Source: Aliiglaciecola sp. CAU 1673
Lineage (GTDB): Bacteria; Pseudomonadota; Gammaproteobacteria; Enterobacterales; Alteromonadaceae
Direction: 5' to 3'
Assembly: GCF_029223185.1 (NCBI RefSeq)
Contig: NZ_JARHUG010000010.1
Span: 62,001 to 126,000 of the forward strand
Length of the DNA stretch: 64,000 bases
Shown in pieces: positions 9,362 through 17,291 of the stretch; position 1 is the first letter of the stretch, and each line of letters starts with the position of its first letter. The notes below the pieces were generated by a model. The model was not told the origin of the DNA, made no database searches, and was given only the letters and a program-made list of their open reading frames with translations. The position numbers and the translations under genes are program-made.

Positions 9362-9430
9362 ACCACAGAGACACGGAGGTCACAGAGATTTTGAAATCTG
9401 AATACTCTGTGTTCTCTGTGCCTCTGTGGT
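9362..9430. repeat. Palindromic CACAGAG repeat, copy 2 (prpC-acnD gap)
   Basis: Same 69-base design as copy 1: the left arm ACCACAGAGACACGGAGG is identical and the right arm ends GCCTCTGTGGT. The arms are highly conserved between copies while the central bases differ, the pattern of a mobile or hairpin-selected palindrome. It lies between the acnD start and the prpC stop. Confidence 0.9.
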
Positions 9431-9441
9431 TAGTAAAAAAA

Positions 9442-10569
9442 TTAACGTTTATCCATGGCCGGTACGGAGCGCGGCGCTTCGCCGGTGTATTCGGCGCTTG
9501 GGCGGATAATACGGTTGTCGGCGCGCTGTTCCATCACATGGGCGGCCCAGCCTGTTAGACGGGACATCACAAAAATCGGCGTAAACAGCTTGGTGGGAAT
9601 GCCCATAAAGTGATAAGCCGAGGCATGGAAGAAATCGGCGTTACAGAACAGCTTCTTCTCGCGCCACATCACCTCTTCACAGCGTACCGATACGGGATAA
9701 AGCACGGTGTCACCCACATCGTCGGCCAGTTTGGCGGCCCATTGTTTTATGATTTCATTGCGTGGGTCGGATTCAGAATAGATGGCATGGCCAAAGCCCA
9801 TGATTTTTTCTTTTCGGGCCAGCTTACCCATCATCTCCTCTTCGGCATGCTCTGGACTGGTGAAGCCTTCGATCATCTCCATGGCCGCTTCGTTGGCACC
9901 GCCATGCAGGGGACCACGCAACGAGCCGATGGCGCCGGTGACGCAGGAATGCATATCGGACAACGTAGAGGCGCAAACACGGGCGGTAAAAGTTGAGGCG
10001 TTAAACTCATGTTCTGCGTAGAGGATAAGAGAAACATGCATCACCTGCTCGTGCAGTGCGTTTGGCGCTTTGCCGTGCAGCATATGCAGGAAATGCGCAC
10101 CGATGGAGTCATCGCTGGTTTCTACATCAATACGCACGCCGTCGTGGCTGAAGCGATACCAGTAACAGATAATACTGGGGAAACAGGCCAGCATGCGATC
10201 GGTCACATCCTGCTGCTCGTCAAAGCTTTTTTCCATTTCCAGGTTACCCAGCATGGAGCAGCCGGTACGCAGTACATCCATGGGATGAGCGTCAGCGGGA
10301 ATACGCTCGAGCACATCTTTAAGGGCCTGAGGTAAACCACGCATCGCCTTCAGCTTGGCTTTATAAGCGTCCAGTTGCGCCTGATTGGGCAGTTCACCCT
10401 TAAGGATCAAATAAGCCACTTCCTCAAACTGGCAGTGGGCGGCCAAGTCTTTGATATCGTAACCGCGATAAGTCAGGCCGGAGCCGGATTTACCTACGGT
10501 AGAAAGAGCCGTTTTACCTGCGACCTGGCCGCGCAGGCCGGCGCCGCTTAATACTTTACCTTGTGCCAT
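9442..10569 (-). CDS. prpC: 2-methylcitrate synthase PrpC
   Basis: A 375-residue citrate-synthase-family enzyme that condenses propionyl-CoA with oxaloacetate to 2-methylcitrate. The catalytic histidines sit in GPLHGGANEAAMEMI and in MGFGHAIYSESDPRN, and the catalytic Asp is in the FCNADFFHASAYHFMGIP region. Length and the N-terminal AGLRGQVAGKTALSTVG segment fit PrpC rather than the longer GltA. It is flanked by palindromic repeats on both sides and lies within the prp operon between prpB and acnD. Confidence 0.96.
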   Translation of the reverse strand: MAQGKVLSGAGLRGQVAGKTALSTVGKSGSGLTYRGYDIKDLAAHCQFEEVAYLILKGELPNQAQLDAYKAKLKAMRGLPQALKDVLERIPADAHPMDVLRTGCSMLGNLEMEKSFDEQQDVTDRMLACFPSIICYWYRFSHDGVRIDVETSDDSIGAHFLHMLHGKAPNALHEQVMHVSLILYAEHEFNASTFTARVCASTLSDMHSCVTGAIGSLRGPLHGGANEAAMEMIEGFTSPEHAEEEMMGKLARKEKIMGFGHAIYSESDPRNEIIKQWAAKLADDVGDTVLYPVSVRCEEVMWREKKLFCNADFFHASAYHFMGIPTKLFTPIFVMSRLTGWAAHVMEQRADNRIIRPSAEYTGEAPRSVPAMDKR

Positions 10570-10598
10570 TAGATGTTCTCCTGTTATTCAAAATATTC

Positions 10599-10645
10599 AC
10601 CACAGAGACACAGAGGTTACTGAAATTGTAGGGCTCGCTCTGTGG
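10599..10645. repeat. Degenerate CACAGAG repeat (prpB-prpC gap)
   Basis: The left arm ACCACAGAGACACAGAGG is intact but the right arm is reduced to GCTCTGTGGC and the spacer is short, so this is a truncated or decayed copy of the element seen at 6672, 9362 and 10720. Confidence 0.75.
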
Positions 10646-10719
10646 CGTTATCTATCTAATCTTTATGTTCCGGCATCGAATACCGAATCGAACTTTTTCT
10701 TTCAAAAAATCAATTTCAA

Positions 10720-10790
10720 ACCACAGAGACACGGAGATCACAGAGATTTATTAAAGGTGAATTCTCCATGCCCTCTGCGACTCTGTGGTT
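10720..10790. repeat. Palindromic CACAGAG repeat, copy 4 (prpB-prpC gap)
   Basis: A full-length copy just downstream of the prpB stop, with left arm ACCACAGAGACACGGAGA and right arm ending GACTCTGTGGTT. Together with the degenerate copy 75 bases away it occupies most of the 229-base prpB-prpC gap, which holds no gene. Confidence 0.88.
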
Positions 10791-10798
10791 CAATTCAT

Positions 10799-11677
10799 TT
10801 ACTTGTTCTTGCCCTGGGCAAAGAGTTCGTCCAATTTTTTCTCGTAGTCGTGGTAACCCAGATAATCGTAAAGCTCCATACGGGTTTGCATGGTATCCAC
10901 CACGGCCTTTTGGTCGCCGTCGGCAAGGATATGGCGATAGACATTTTCCGCCGCCTTGTTCATGGCCCTGAAGGCCGATAGCGGATAAAGCACCATATCC
11001 ACGCCCCAGCTGCCCAGCTGTTCTTTGTTCCAAAGTTCGGTTTGACCGAATTCGGTGATATTGGCCAGGATGGGCACATTCAACGCCTCGGCAAAGGCAC
11101 GATAATGCGCTTCGGTTTTAACTGCCTCGGCGAAGATGCCATCGGCACCGGCAGCCACATAGGCCTTGGCGCGCTCAATGGCTTTTTCCAGGCCTTCCTG
11201 AGCAAAAGCATCGGTACGGGCCATGATAAAAAAGTCCGGGTCGGTGCGGGCATCTACCGCGGCCTTGATCCTGTCCACCATCTCCTCAACAGAGACAATT
11301 TCCTTGTTCGGCCGATGACCGCAGCGCTTTTGCGCGACCTGATCTTCAATATGCACCGCAGCAGCACCGGCTTTTTGCATATCACGAATGGTCTTAGCGA
11401 TATTAAAGGCACCGCCCCAGCCGGTATCGATATCCACCATCAGCGGCAGATCGCAGGCGGCAGTAATACGCTGCACATCCACCAGCACGTCGTTTAAGGA
11501 CGTCATACCCAGATCCGGCAGGCCGTAAGAGGCGTTGGCCACACCACCACCGGAGAGGTAAATGGCCTGATGGCCAATTTGCTTGGCCATCATCGCCGCA
11601 TAGGCATTGATGGTGCCGACGATTTGTAGGGGCTTATTGTCGGCCAGGGCCTGACGGAATTTCTTTCCTGCACTCAT
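10799..11677 (-). CDS. prpB: Methylisocitrate lyase PrpB
   Basis: A 292-residue isocitrate-lyase-family enzyme cleaving 2-methylisocitrate into pyruvate and succinate, the last step of the 2-methylcitrate cycle. Diagnostic are the [13 protein letters not shown] metal-binding loop, [20 protein letters not shown] with the catalytic Cys in KRCGH, and [12 protein letters not shown]. Its start overlaps the stop of the upstream GntR gene by four bases (ATGA), implying translational coupling, so the regulator is co-transcribed with the enzymes it likely controls. Confidence 0.97.
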   Translation of the reverse strand: MSAGKKFRQALADNKPLQIVGTINAYAAMMAKQIGHQAIYLSGGGVANASYGLPDLGMTSLNDVLVDVQRITAACDLPLMVDIDTGWGGAFNIAKTIRDMQKAGAAAVHIEDQVAQKRCGHRPNKEIVSVEEMVDRIKAAVDARTDPDFFIMARTDAFAQEGLEKAIERAKAYVAAGADGIFAEAVKTEAHYRAFAEALNVPILANITEFGQTELWNKEQLGSWGVDMVLYPLSAFRAMNKAAENVYRHILADGDQKAVVDTMQTRMELYDYLGYHDYEKKLDELFAQGKNK

Positions 11678-12354
11678 GCTTTGTCTCGCTCTTTGGAAAG
11701 TGAAAGGAGTTTATGTTCGATATTGTTTTTGGAGTAAAGAATATGGCGGCGCATTAGCATCTCCGCCAGTTCGCCATCGCGGTTAGCGATAGCATTAACG
11801 ATTTGTCGGTGTTCATCGAAGGCAGTGGTGACTCTTGGCCCCGCCATACCTAACTGTACCCGGTACATGCGCACTAAGTGGTATAGGCCGTTAATCAACA
11901 TCGCAATTAAATGCTGGTTTTTACTGCCCTGAATAATGCGGTAATGAAAATCCAGGTCGCCGGCTTCCTGGTAGTAGGACTGACCGTCCTGCACTTTCTC
12001 AAAATGCTGATTGAGGAGTGCTCGCAGATCGCTAATCTCGGCATCAGACATATGCTTGGCGGCCAAGCGAGCTGCCATGCCTTCCAGGGCTTCACGGACC
12101 TGATAAAGCTCAATCAATCCGGCCGGACTCAATGACACCACCCGGGCACCGATATTGGCTTTACGCTCCACCAGATGGCAGGTTTCCAGACGGTTGATAG
12201 CCTCACGGATAACCGCCCGGCTAACCCCATACTTTGTCGACAACTCGGTTTCACTCAGCTTAGTGCCAGGAGCAATCTCACCTTCCACTATGGCTTTTCT
12301 CAGCTGGAAGAAGGTTTTATCTGAGGAAGTAACGGCTTGCTCGGCAAAAAGCAT
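11674..12354 (-). CDS. GntR/FadR-type regulator of the propionate operon
   Basis: A 226-residue transcription factor with an N-terminal winged helix (about residues 15-75; [25 protein letters not shown]) and a C-terminal helical FCD ligand-binding domain (about 85-215) with the conserved DLDFHYRI and HRQIVNAI histidine-containing motifs that bind a metal or acid ligand. As the first gene of the prp operon it probably represses it and senses a cycle intermediate such as 2-methylcitrate or 2-methylisocitrate. Three copies of the palindrome TTGTCGACAA, two upstream and one in its own coding start, are the likely operators. Comparable GntR regulators of prp genes occur in related gammaproteobacteria. 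Confidence 0.9.
   Translation of the reverse strand: MLFAEQAVTSSDKTFFQLRKAIVEGEIAPGTKLSETELSTKYGVSRAVIREAINRLETCHLVERKANIGARVVSLSPAGLIELYQVREALEGMAARLAAKHMSDAEISDLRALLNQHFEKVQDGQSYYQEAGDLDFHYRIIQGSKNQHLIAMLINGLYHLVRMYRVQLGMAGPRVTTAFDEHRQIVNAIANRDGELAEMLMRRHILYSKNNIEHKLLSLSKERDKA
12234..12243. promoter_or_regulatory. Palindrome TTGTCGACAA inside regulator gene (site 3)
   Basis: Perfect 10-bp palindrome identical to the two upstream sites, located about 110 bases inside the GntR coding sequence. It may be an auxiliary operator that allows looping or blocks elongation; chance occurrence in coding DNA cannot be excluded for this copy alone. Confidence 0.5.
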
Positions 12355-12383
12355 GGACAGTGGACACCGCGTTCAAACAAACT

Positions 12384-12393
12384 TTGTCGACAA
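12384..12393. promoter_or_regulatory. Putative GntR operator TTGTCGACAA (site 1)
   Basis: Perfect palindrome 30 bases upstream of the regulator start, in the only promoter region of the prp operon. The wider match to site 2 (TTTGTCGACAATAT against ATATTGTCGACAAAA) shows the two are inverted copies of one longer motif, typical of a dimer-binding operator pair. Confidence 0.72.
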
Positions 12394-12435
12394 TATAGTG
12401 AGCTTTCATTCTCCAGTCAAACCAAAACCGTCATA

Positions 12436-12445
12436 TTGTCGACAA
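12436..12445. promoter_or_regulatory. Putative GntR operator TTGTCGACAA (site 2)
   Basis: Second perfect palindrome, 52 bases (about five helical turns) from site 1, so two repressor dimers could bind the same DNA face around the operon promoter. Confidence 0.72.
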
Positions 12446-12487
12446 AAGTCATATCTCTCTTCAAAGGCCGAGTAATACTCTTTGAGG

Positions 12488-12982
12488 TTATTCCAGCTTA
12501 GTCAGCCCCTGAAGATGCTTGTCACTGATTTTCTCACCAAGGATGCTATCTGTGTCACGATCCTGACTGATACGCCATTTCCCATCCTGCTTTTTCAACA
12601 CCACATGGAATTGTCCGAATCGCACTTTATCTTCTTGATTAGGGCGTTGAAATAAAGTGCGATAGAACCCCACTTCGTAAGCTACATCCTCTGATTGAGT
12701 GCGACTCTCAAAGAAAAAATCAATGTTTACCTTGGGCTTGTTGGGATTGGCAAAAATTCTGCGATTAGTTTCCAGGTATTCGTCGCCTTGAAGGATTTTT
12801 CCTGGCCAGCTTCTGAGCACATCCTGGGTGTGCAGATCATTAAATTTTTCTGCATCGCCCGCTTCATAAGCGGCCTTAAACGGCTTCCAAACCTGATTGT
12901 TGATCTCTTGTTCCACAGAGGATGGGGCTGCCGAAGTAAAGGCACTGAACAGGCAGGCTGACAATATCCAGATTGCTTTCAC
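12488..12982 (-). CDS. Exported NTF2/SnoaL-like protein of unknown function
   Basis: A 164-residue protein with a signal peptide (about residues 1-18, ending TSAAP). The mature part follows the cone-shaped NTF2/ketosteroid-isomerase pattern: an N-terminal helix (KPFKAAYEAGDAEKFNDLH), a middle DEYLETNRRIF helix and C-terminal strands with RFGQFHVVLKKQDGKWRISQDRD. This resembles DUF4440-type proteins, which may bind small hydrophobic ligands or act as isomerases. No catalytic residues can be assigned. It is a single gene upstream of the prp operon on the same strand; the link to propionate metabolism is only positional. Confidence 0.75.
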   Translation of the reverse strand: MKAIWILSACLFSAFTSAAPSSVEQEINNQVWKPFKAAYEAGDAEKFNDLHTQDVLRSWPGKILQGDEYLETNRRIFANPNKPKVNIDFFFESRTQSEDVAYEVGFYRTLFQRPNQEDKVRFGQFHVVLKKQDGKWRISQDRDTDSILGEKISDKHLQGLTKLE

Positions 12983-13092
12983 TATTTGTTATCTCCTTGG
13001 TATCTATTGACTGATTTACTGTAGTGAGAATGCTCCTTTGCACAACTTCGATTCGTTAAATCCAGGATATTAGCCGATGAAATCTCTATCAT

Positions 13093-13288
13093 CCGTCCAT
13101 CCATGGACATCGCCGAGCCCGGTTGCCTGGAGCAACCAGCAACAGCGTTAGCTGGCTTGCGCAGCAAGTGAGCCACAGGGATGTGGTGAATAAACAACGT
13201 TCCAGACAGTTTCGGCATACCGTCCATCCATGGACATCGCCGAAACAACGTTCCAGACAGTTTCGGCATACCGTCCATCCATGGACAT
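13093..13288. repeat. Repeat cluster with three GTCCATCCATGGACAT copies
   Basis: Within a 371-base gene-free gap (12983-13353), the string CGTCCATCCATGGACATC occurs three times (near 13094, 13221 and 13272, the last without the final C). The last two lie in a 51-base unit that is tandemly repeated (13192-13242 and 13243-13288, second copy cut short). Between the first and second copies are small hairpins (GGTTGC/GCAACC at 13122-13138). This looks like an interspersed repeat that duplicated locally; it has too few units for CRISPR. The rest of the gap holds the promoter of the NTF2-like gene and the terminator of the GH3 gene. Confidence 0.8.
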
Positions 13289-13316
13289 AAAAAAAGGGAT
13301 GGCAATGCCATCCCCA
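13289..13316 (-). terminator. Intrinsic terminator after the GH3 gene
   Basis: On the minus strand GGGATGGCA and TGCCATCCC form a perfect hairpin followed by seven T residues, about 40 bases after the GH3 stop codon. It ends the transporter-GH3 transcript and separates it from the repeat cluster. Confidence 0.88.
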
Positions 13317-13353
13317 AGGAAGTGCTCAGACACAGAGCAACAAGTAAAAAAGT

Positions 13354-15888
13354 TTATGGCGCTTGCTTAGGGCAGGCCAACGCAGAGTCAACAGTGCTTA
13401 GCCACTGCACATTGCTAAGGTCAAACTGCCATGCCCCCCTACTTTGCAAAGCAAAGGGACTGAATACCTTGGCAAAATCCATATTTTTGAAGCAATGCAA
13501 AGGCAAGGTCTGGGTTTGCCAATCCTGGTTCTCGCTTAATTGCAATGGCAGGCGGGATTCACAGTTATCTCCACATTCAAGCCTGACTTCAAGGGCTTTC
13601 TCGGCAGACTGCACAATGCGCAGGTCGAACTGCAGGGCACCACCGGCTTCTGGATAAGCACGTAAATCTTGTGGGAAGGGCGCGCCAATGGCGATACTGG
13701 CAGTATCGCTGCCATCAAAGCTAATGCTTCTGGCATCTTCCTGCACCACTCTGTCCATGGTACGCAGACTGACTGCTCCCTGCTGCTGTACACTGCTGGT
13801 CACTGCTGCCATATCACCTACAGTGCCAATTTGCAGCATTAAAGGCGCTTTAACATTACCCATCAGAATATCGAGATTCTCGAGGCCTGCATGAGAGGGT
13901 TGTACATCCTCAGGTAACAGGCTATCAAGCGGCCCCGTTTCGCCGTAGTTGAGACCAAATCCATAGGCTAACAAGGGCGTCAGTCCTGCATCGCCCATGT
14001 TCACAGTGGCTTGATCAGGCGTAGCCGGCCAAGAGAAGGATAACTTGCCCTTAAAGTCGTGGCGAGCTTTACCCTCCTTATCGGCGATGATCACATCGGC
14101 AACACCCTGCCCTTCGCTACCCGGTAACCAGGCAGCCACAAAAGCGTCAGACGCGTTAATCTCAGGATTAACCCACAGGGGGCGGCCACTTAGAAAGACC
14201 GATACCACTTTAATGCCATCGGCTTTAAGTTTTTTAAGTAGTGCAAGGTCTTGCTTATTTCCACGTTGGTATTCGAGATTAGCTAGGTCACCATTGCCTT
14301 CTGCGTATGGTTCTTCACCAAAGACCACAATGGCTACCTGAGGCTTTTGCTGGTACTGGCCATCTACAGCCAACTCCACCGAACCACCGGCGCCTTGCAC
14401 TGCATCACGAATACCCTGATATATAGAAGTACCGCCGGGGAAATCGGCGTTTTCATTACCGGTGCCCTGCCAGGTGATGCTCCAACCGCCGGATTGCTTA
14501 CCTATATTGTCGGCCCCATCGCCGGCCACCAAAATATGTTGGGCAGGGTTAAGCGGCAGAAGTTGCTCGCTGTTTTTCAATAACACCAACGACTCACGCA
14601 CGGCCTGTCGAGCAATATCACGATGGGCCTGAGCGCCAATCAGGGATTTATCCGCAGACAGCGCACGATTAGCCGGAGAGGCTTGCTCAAACAAACCGGC
14701 GCGGATTTTTACCCGTAGGATCCTGGTCACCGCATCATCCAGGCGCGCTTGTGGAATTTCGCCCGATTGCACCTGGGCAATAATGTTTTCCATAAGCGGT
14801 TTCCAGGCATCGGTGGGCACCATATAGATATCCAAACCGGCATTCATGGCTTGCGGACAACTGCTGTTGCTACAACCTGCCACCTGACCATGGCCATTCC
14901 AGTCACCCACCACAAAGCCATCGAAGCCCATGCGCTCTTTCAAGACCTCTGTCAGCAGGTAGCGGTTGCCATGAATTTTGTCACCCTGCCAACTGTTGAA
15001 AGACGCCATCACCGACTGAGAGCCTGCCGATAAACCACTGACATAACCCTGAGCATGTATTGCAAAGAGATCCTTCTCGCTGGCGAGATTATTGCCCTGA
15101 TCGTCGCCCCCTTCGGTCCCCCCGTCACCGACAAAGTGTTTAACGGTGGAGATAACCTTATCTTCTGCAAACAGATTCTTGCCAGGCCTGCCCTGCAAAC
15201 CACGCACAATGGCCTCCGCATACTCTTTGACCAAGGCAGGATCTTCTGAGTAGCTTTCATAAGTGCGGCCCCAACGATCGTCCCGTGCTACGGCAACGGT
15301 AGGTGCAAAAATCCAATCTATGCCGGTGGCGCGAACTTCTTTGGCGGTGGCGGCAGCGATTTGCTCCAACAAATCCGCATTACGCATGGCACCCAAACCG
15401 ATATTGTGAGGAAAGAGCGTGGCGCCAATTACGTTATTATGGCCGTGGACGGCATCAGTACCCCACATGGTAGGAATAGCAATACCATCAAGGGAATCGT
15501 CCATAGAAGCCTGATAAAGAGATTCAGCCAAGGAAACCCAATCATCAACGGTGGCGTGCTTATCGTTGTTGGGAAATGCCCCGCCGCCATTTAAATAAGA
15601 GCCGAAGCCATAGCGGCGCATATCTTCAACAGTGATATCGCGGATTTCCGGTTGGATCACCTGCGCCACCTTTTGCTCCAACGTCATCTTGGCGAGGAGG
15701 TCTTTTACCCGTGCTTCCACAGCTGCATCTGGCTTAATGGCAATATCCAACTTTGGCCAATAGTCAGGCACGCTGGCACTGGCGCCTTCTGGCGCTGCCG
15801 CTACAGACTTATTATCGGCTTGTTGTCCAGGCTGACAGGCGCTTAGCAGCAGCGTGGCGAGCAATAGAGATATCTTATTTTTGTTCAT
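13354..15888 (-). CDS. GH3 beta-glucosidase/exo-glucanase lipoprotein
   Basis: An 844-residue lipoprotein (LLLSAC lipobox, Cys18) that should trim beta-linked gluco-oligosaccharides at the outer membrane or in the periplasm. The GH3 N-terminal barrel is clear, with VKHFVGDGGTEGGDDQG and the nucleophile Asp in GFVVGDWNGHGQV; the C-terminal GH3 domain follows (LLPLNPAQHILVAGDGADN). A further beta-rich domain of about 180 residues at the end resembles the extra domain of marine ExoP-type exo-1,3/1,4-glucanases. Start set at the ATG at 15888, 8 bases from a GGAG. It follows the FucP-type transporter gene by 23 bases, so both form one operon facing the GH1 operon. Confidence 0.92.
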   Translation of the reverse strand: MNKNKISLLLATLLLSACQPGQQADNKSVAAAPEGASASVPDYWPKLDIAIKPDAAVEARVKDLLAKMTLEQKVAQVIQPEIRDITVEDMRRYGFGSYLNGGGAFPNNDKHATVDDWVSLAESLYQASMDDSLDGIAIPTMWGTDAVHGHNNVIGATLFPHNIGLGAMRNADLLEQIAAATAKEVRATGIDWIFAPTVAVARDDRWGRTYESYSEDPALVKEYAEAIVRGLQGRPGKNLFAEDKVISTVKHFVGDGGTEGGDDQGNNLASEKDLFAIHAQGYVSGLSAGSQSVMASFNSWQGDKIHGNRYLLTEVLKERMGFDGFVVGDWNGHGQVAGCSNSSCPQAMNAGLDIYMVPTDAWKPLMENIIAQVQSGEIPQARLDDAVTRILRVKIRAGLFEQASPANRALSADKSLIGAQAHRDIARQAVRESLVLLKNSEQLLPLNPAQHILVAGDGADNIGKQSGGWSITWQGTGNENADFPGGTSIYQGIRDAVQGAGGSVELAVDGQYQQKPQVAIVVFGEEPYAEGNGDLANLEYQRGNKQDLALLKKLKADGIKVVSVFLSGRPLWVNPEINASDAFVAAWLPGSEGQGVADVIIADKEGKARHDFKGKLSFSWPATPDQATVNMGDAGLTPLLAYGFGLNYGETGPLDSLLPEDVQPSHAGLENLDILMGNVKAPLMLQIGTVGDMAAVTSSVQQQGAVSLRTMDRVVQEDARSISFDGSDTASIAIGAPFPQDLRAYPEAGGALQFDLRIVQSAEKALEVRLECGDNCESRLPLQLSENQDWQTQTLPLHCFKNMDFAKVFSPFALQSRGAWQFDLSNVQWLSTVDSALACPKQAP

Positions 15889-15911
15889 GATCATTCTCCG
15901 TGTTGCCTGAG

Positions 15912-17174
15912 TTATGCCTCTGCTTTATTGGTGGATTTAGGCACTGCACCCGACAGGCCATAAAACGCGATATAGAAGTAGCAGAGCATTGGCAGCAAGA
16001 ATGACCATTGCAGGCCAATACTATCTGCCAGCATGCCCTGCAATACAGGAACAATCGCGCCACCGACAATGGCCAGACACAACAGGCCAGAGCCACCACT
16101 GGTGTGATGACCGAGATCTTTTATGGCCAGACTGAAGATGGTCGGGAACATAATGGAGTTGAACAATCCCACCGCCAGGATCGCCCACATAGACGTGATG
16201 CCAGTGCTCATTACCGCCGTGAAGATCAATACCACGGCCATCAGACTAAAGAAGGCCAAAAGGAATCTCGGTTGGAAACGCCCCATCAGCACCACACCGG
16301 CAAAGCGTCCGACCATGGCGCCCCCCCAATAGTAAGCAATATAGTTGGCCGCTTGGGCTTCAGTCATACCGCTGATATGGGCTTCGCCCAGGAAGTTAAC
16401 AAGGAAGCTGCCGATGGATACCTCAGCACCTACGTATAAAAAGATAGCGATTACACCAAGCATCAGGTGACGATGAGAAGACAACCCGCGGGGATCCGCA
16501 TCCAGCACCACTCCACCTTTAGCATGTTTAGGCACTCCATGCAGCGTTACTTTCCAAAACACTAATGCCAGCACCAGTAGAATCATCGCCAGGCCAAAAT
16601 AGGGCATGATCACCTGATGAGCCGGGTTACTCTCACTGCTTTCTGTAACCAAAGAAAACAGCAGAAAACCGCCAACAATGGGTGCAACGGTAGTACCCAA
16701 AGAGTTAAAAGCCTGGGTTAAGGTTAAGCGTCTTGGCGCAGTAGCAGGTTCCCCAAGCAAGGTGACCAGTGGATTGGCCGCAACCTGCAGTATGGTTATA
16801 CCACTTGCCAAAACAAATAAGGCCGCCAGAAACATCCAATACTGTCCCATCAGAGCTGATGGGATAAACAGCAGACAGCCCAAGGACGCCGTCAGTAACC
16901 CAGCCCCGATGCCGCTTTGGTAACCGATAGATTTAACCAAACGTCCGGCGGGCACCGATATCAGGAAATAGGCACCAAAAAAGCAAAATTGCACCAGCAT
17001 GGCTTGGGTGTAACTTAATGAAAAGGTGCTTTTTAAATGCGGGATCAATATGTCATTCAGGGCGGTGATAAATCCCCACATAAAAAACAGACTAGTCAGG
17101 GCAACCAGGGAAAATTGCCTTCCTGCCCCATTTGAAGATTGAGACTGACTGTGTTCTAAGGTACTGGTTTGCAT
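15912..17174 (-). CDS. FucP-type sugar MFS transporter
   Basis: A 420-residue inner-membrane protein with about 12 transmembrane helices. The FFMWGFITALNDILIPHLK stretch in helix 1 and the LVQFCFFGAYFLISVPAG segment in helix 2 are typical of the FucP/GluP glucose-galactose-fucose:proton symporters. It likely imports glucose or a short gluco-oligosaccharide released by the neighbouring glycosidases. Start chosen at the ATG at 17174, with GGAG five bases upstream; the frame is open to 17219 but without an RBS. First gene of the operon with the GH3 lipoprotein, divergent from the GH1 gene across a LacI-type operator. Confidence 0.9.
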   Translation of the reverse strand: MQTSTLEHSQSQSSNGAGRQFSLVALTSLFFMWGFITALNDILIPHLKSTFSLSYTQAMLVQFCFFGAYFLISVPAGRLVKSIGYQSGIGAGLLTASLGCLLFIPSALMGQYWMFLAALFVLASGITILQVAANPLVTLLGEPATAPRRLTLTQAFNSLGTTVAPIVGGFLLFSLVTESSESNPAHQVIMPYFGLAMILLVLALVFWKVTLHGVPKHAKGGVVLDADPRGLSSHRHLMLGVIAIFLYVGAEVSIGSFLVNFLGEAHISGMTEAQAANYIAYYWGGAMVGRFAGVVLMGRFQPRFLLAFFSLMAVVLIFTAVMSTGITSMWAILAVGLFNSIMFPTIFSLAIKDLGHHTSGGSGLLCLAIVGGAIVPVLQGMLADSIGLQWSFLLPMLCYFYIAFYGLSGAVPKSTNKAEA

Positions 17175-17255
17175 GATATCTCCGATGTTAAGCGGGCTTA
17201 CTGCAGCCAGCCCTCCCATGTTATTGACCCAAGCTTAACAAAGTTATAACATAAA

Positions 17256-17269
17256 TGAAAGCGCTTACA
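17256..17269. promoter_or_regulatory. LacI-family operator in divergent promoter
   Basis: TGAAAGCGCTTACA is a near-perfect palindrome centred on AGCGCT, the usual core bound by LacI-family repressors. It lies in the 117-base gap between the divergent FucP-type and GH1 genes, just downstream of a possible plus-strand promoter (TTGACC at 17224, TAACAT at 17247). The LacI regulator encoded at 20070 is the natural candidate to bind it and control both operons. Confidence 0.8.
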
Positions 17270-17291
17270 TTTCATTAATACAAGGAAGCCG

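Noticed and set aside
10716-11033. Minus-strand open frame overlapping the prpB end
   Set aside because: Shares DNA with the prpB C-terminus and a palindromic repeat; no domain or start signal.
13192-13288. Tandem direct repeats as a possible CRISPR array
   Set aside because: Only two adjacent units without unique spacers and no cas genes; better explained as local duplication of a repeat.
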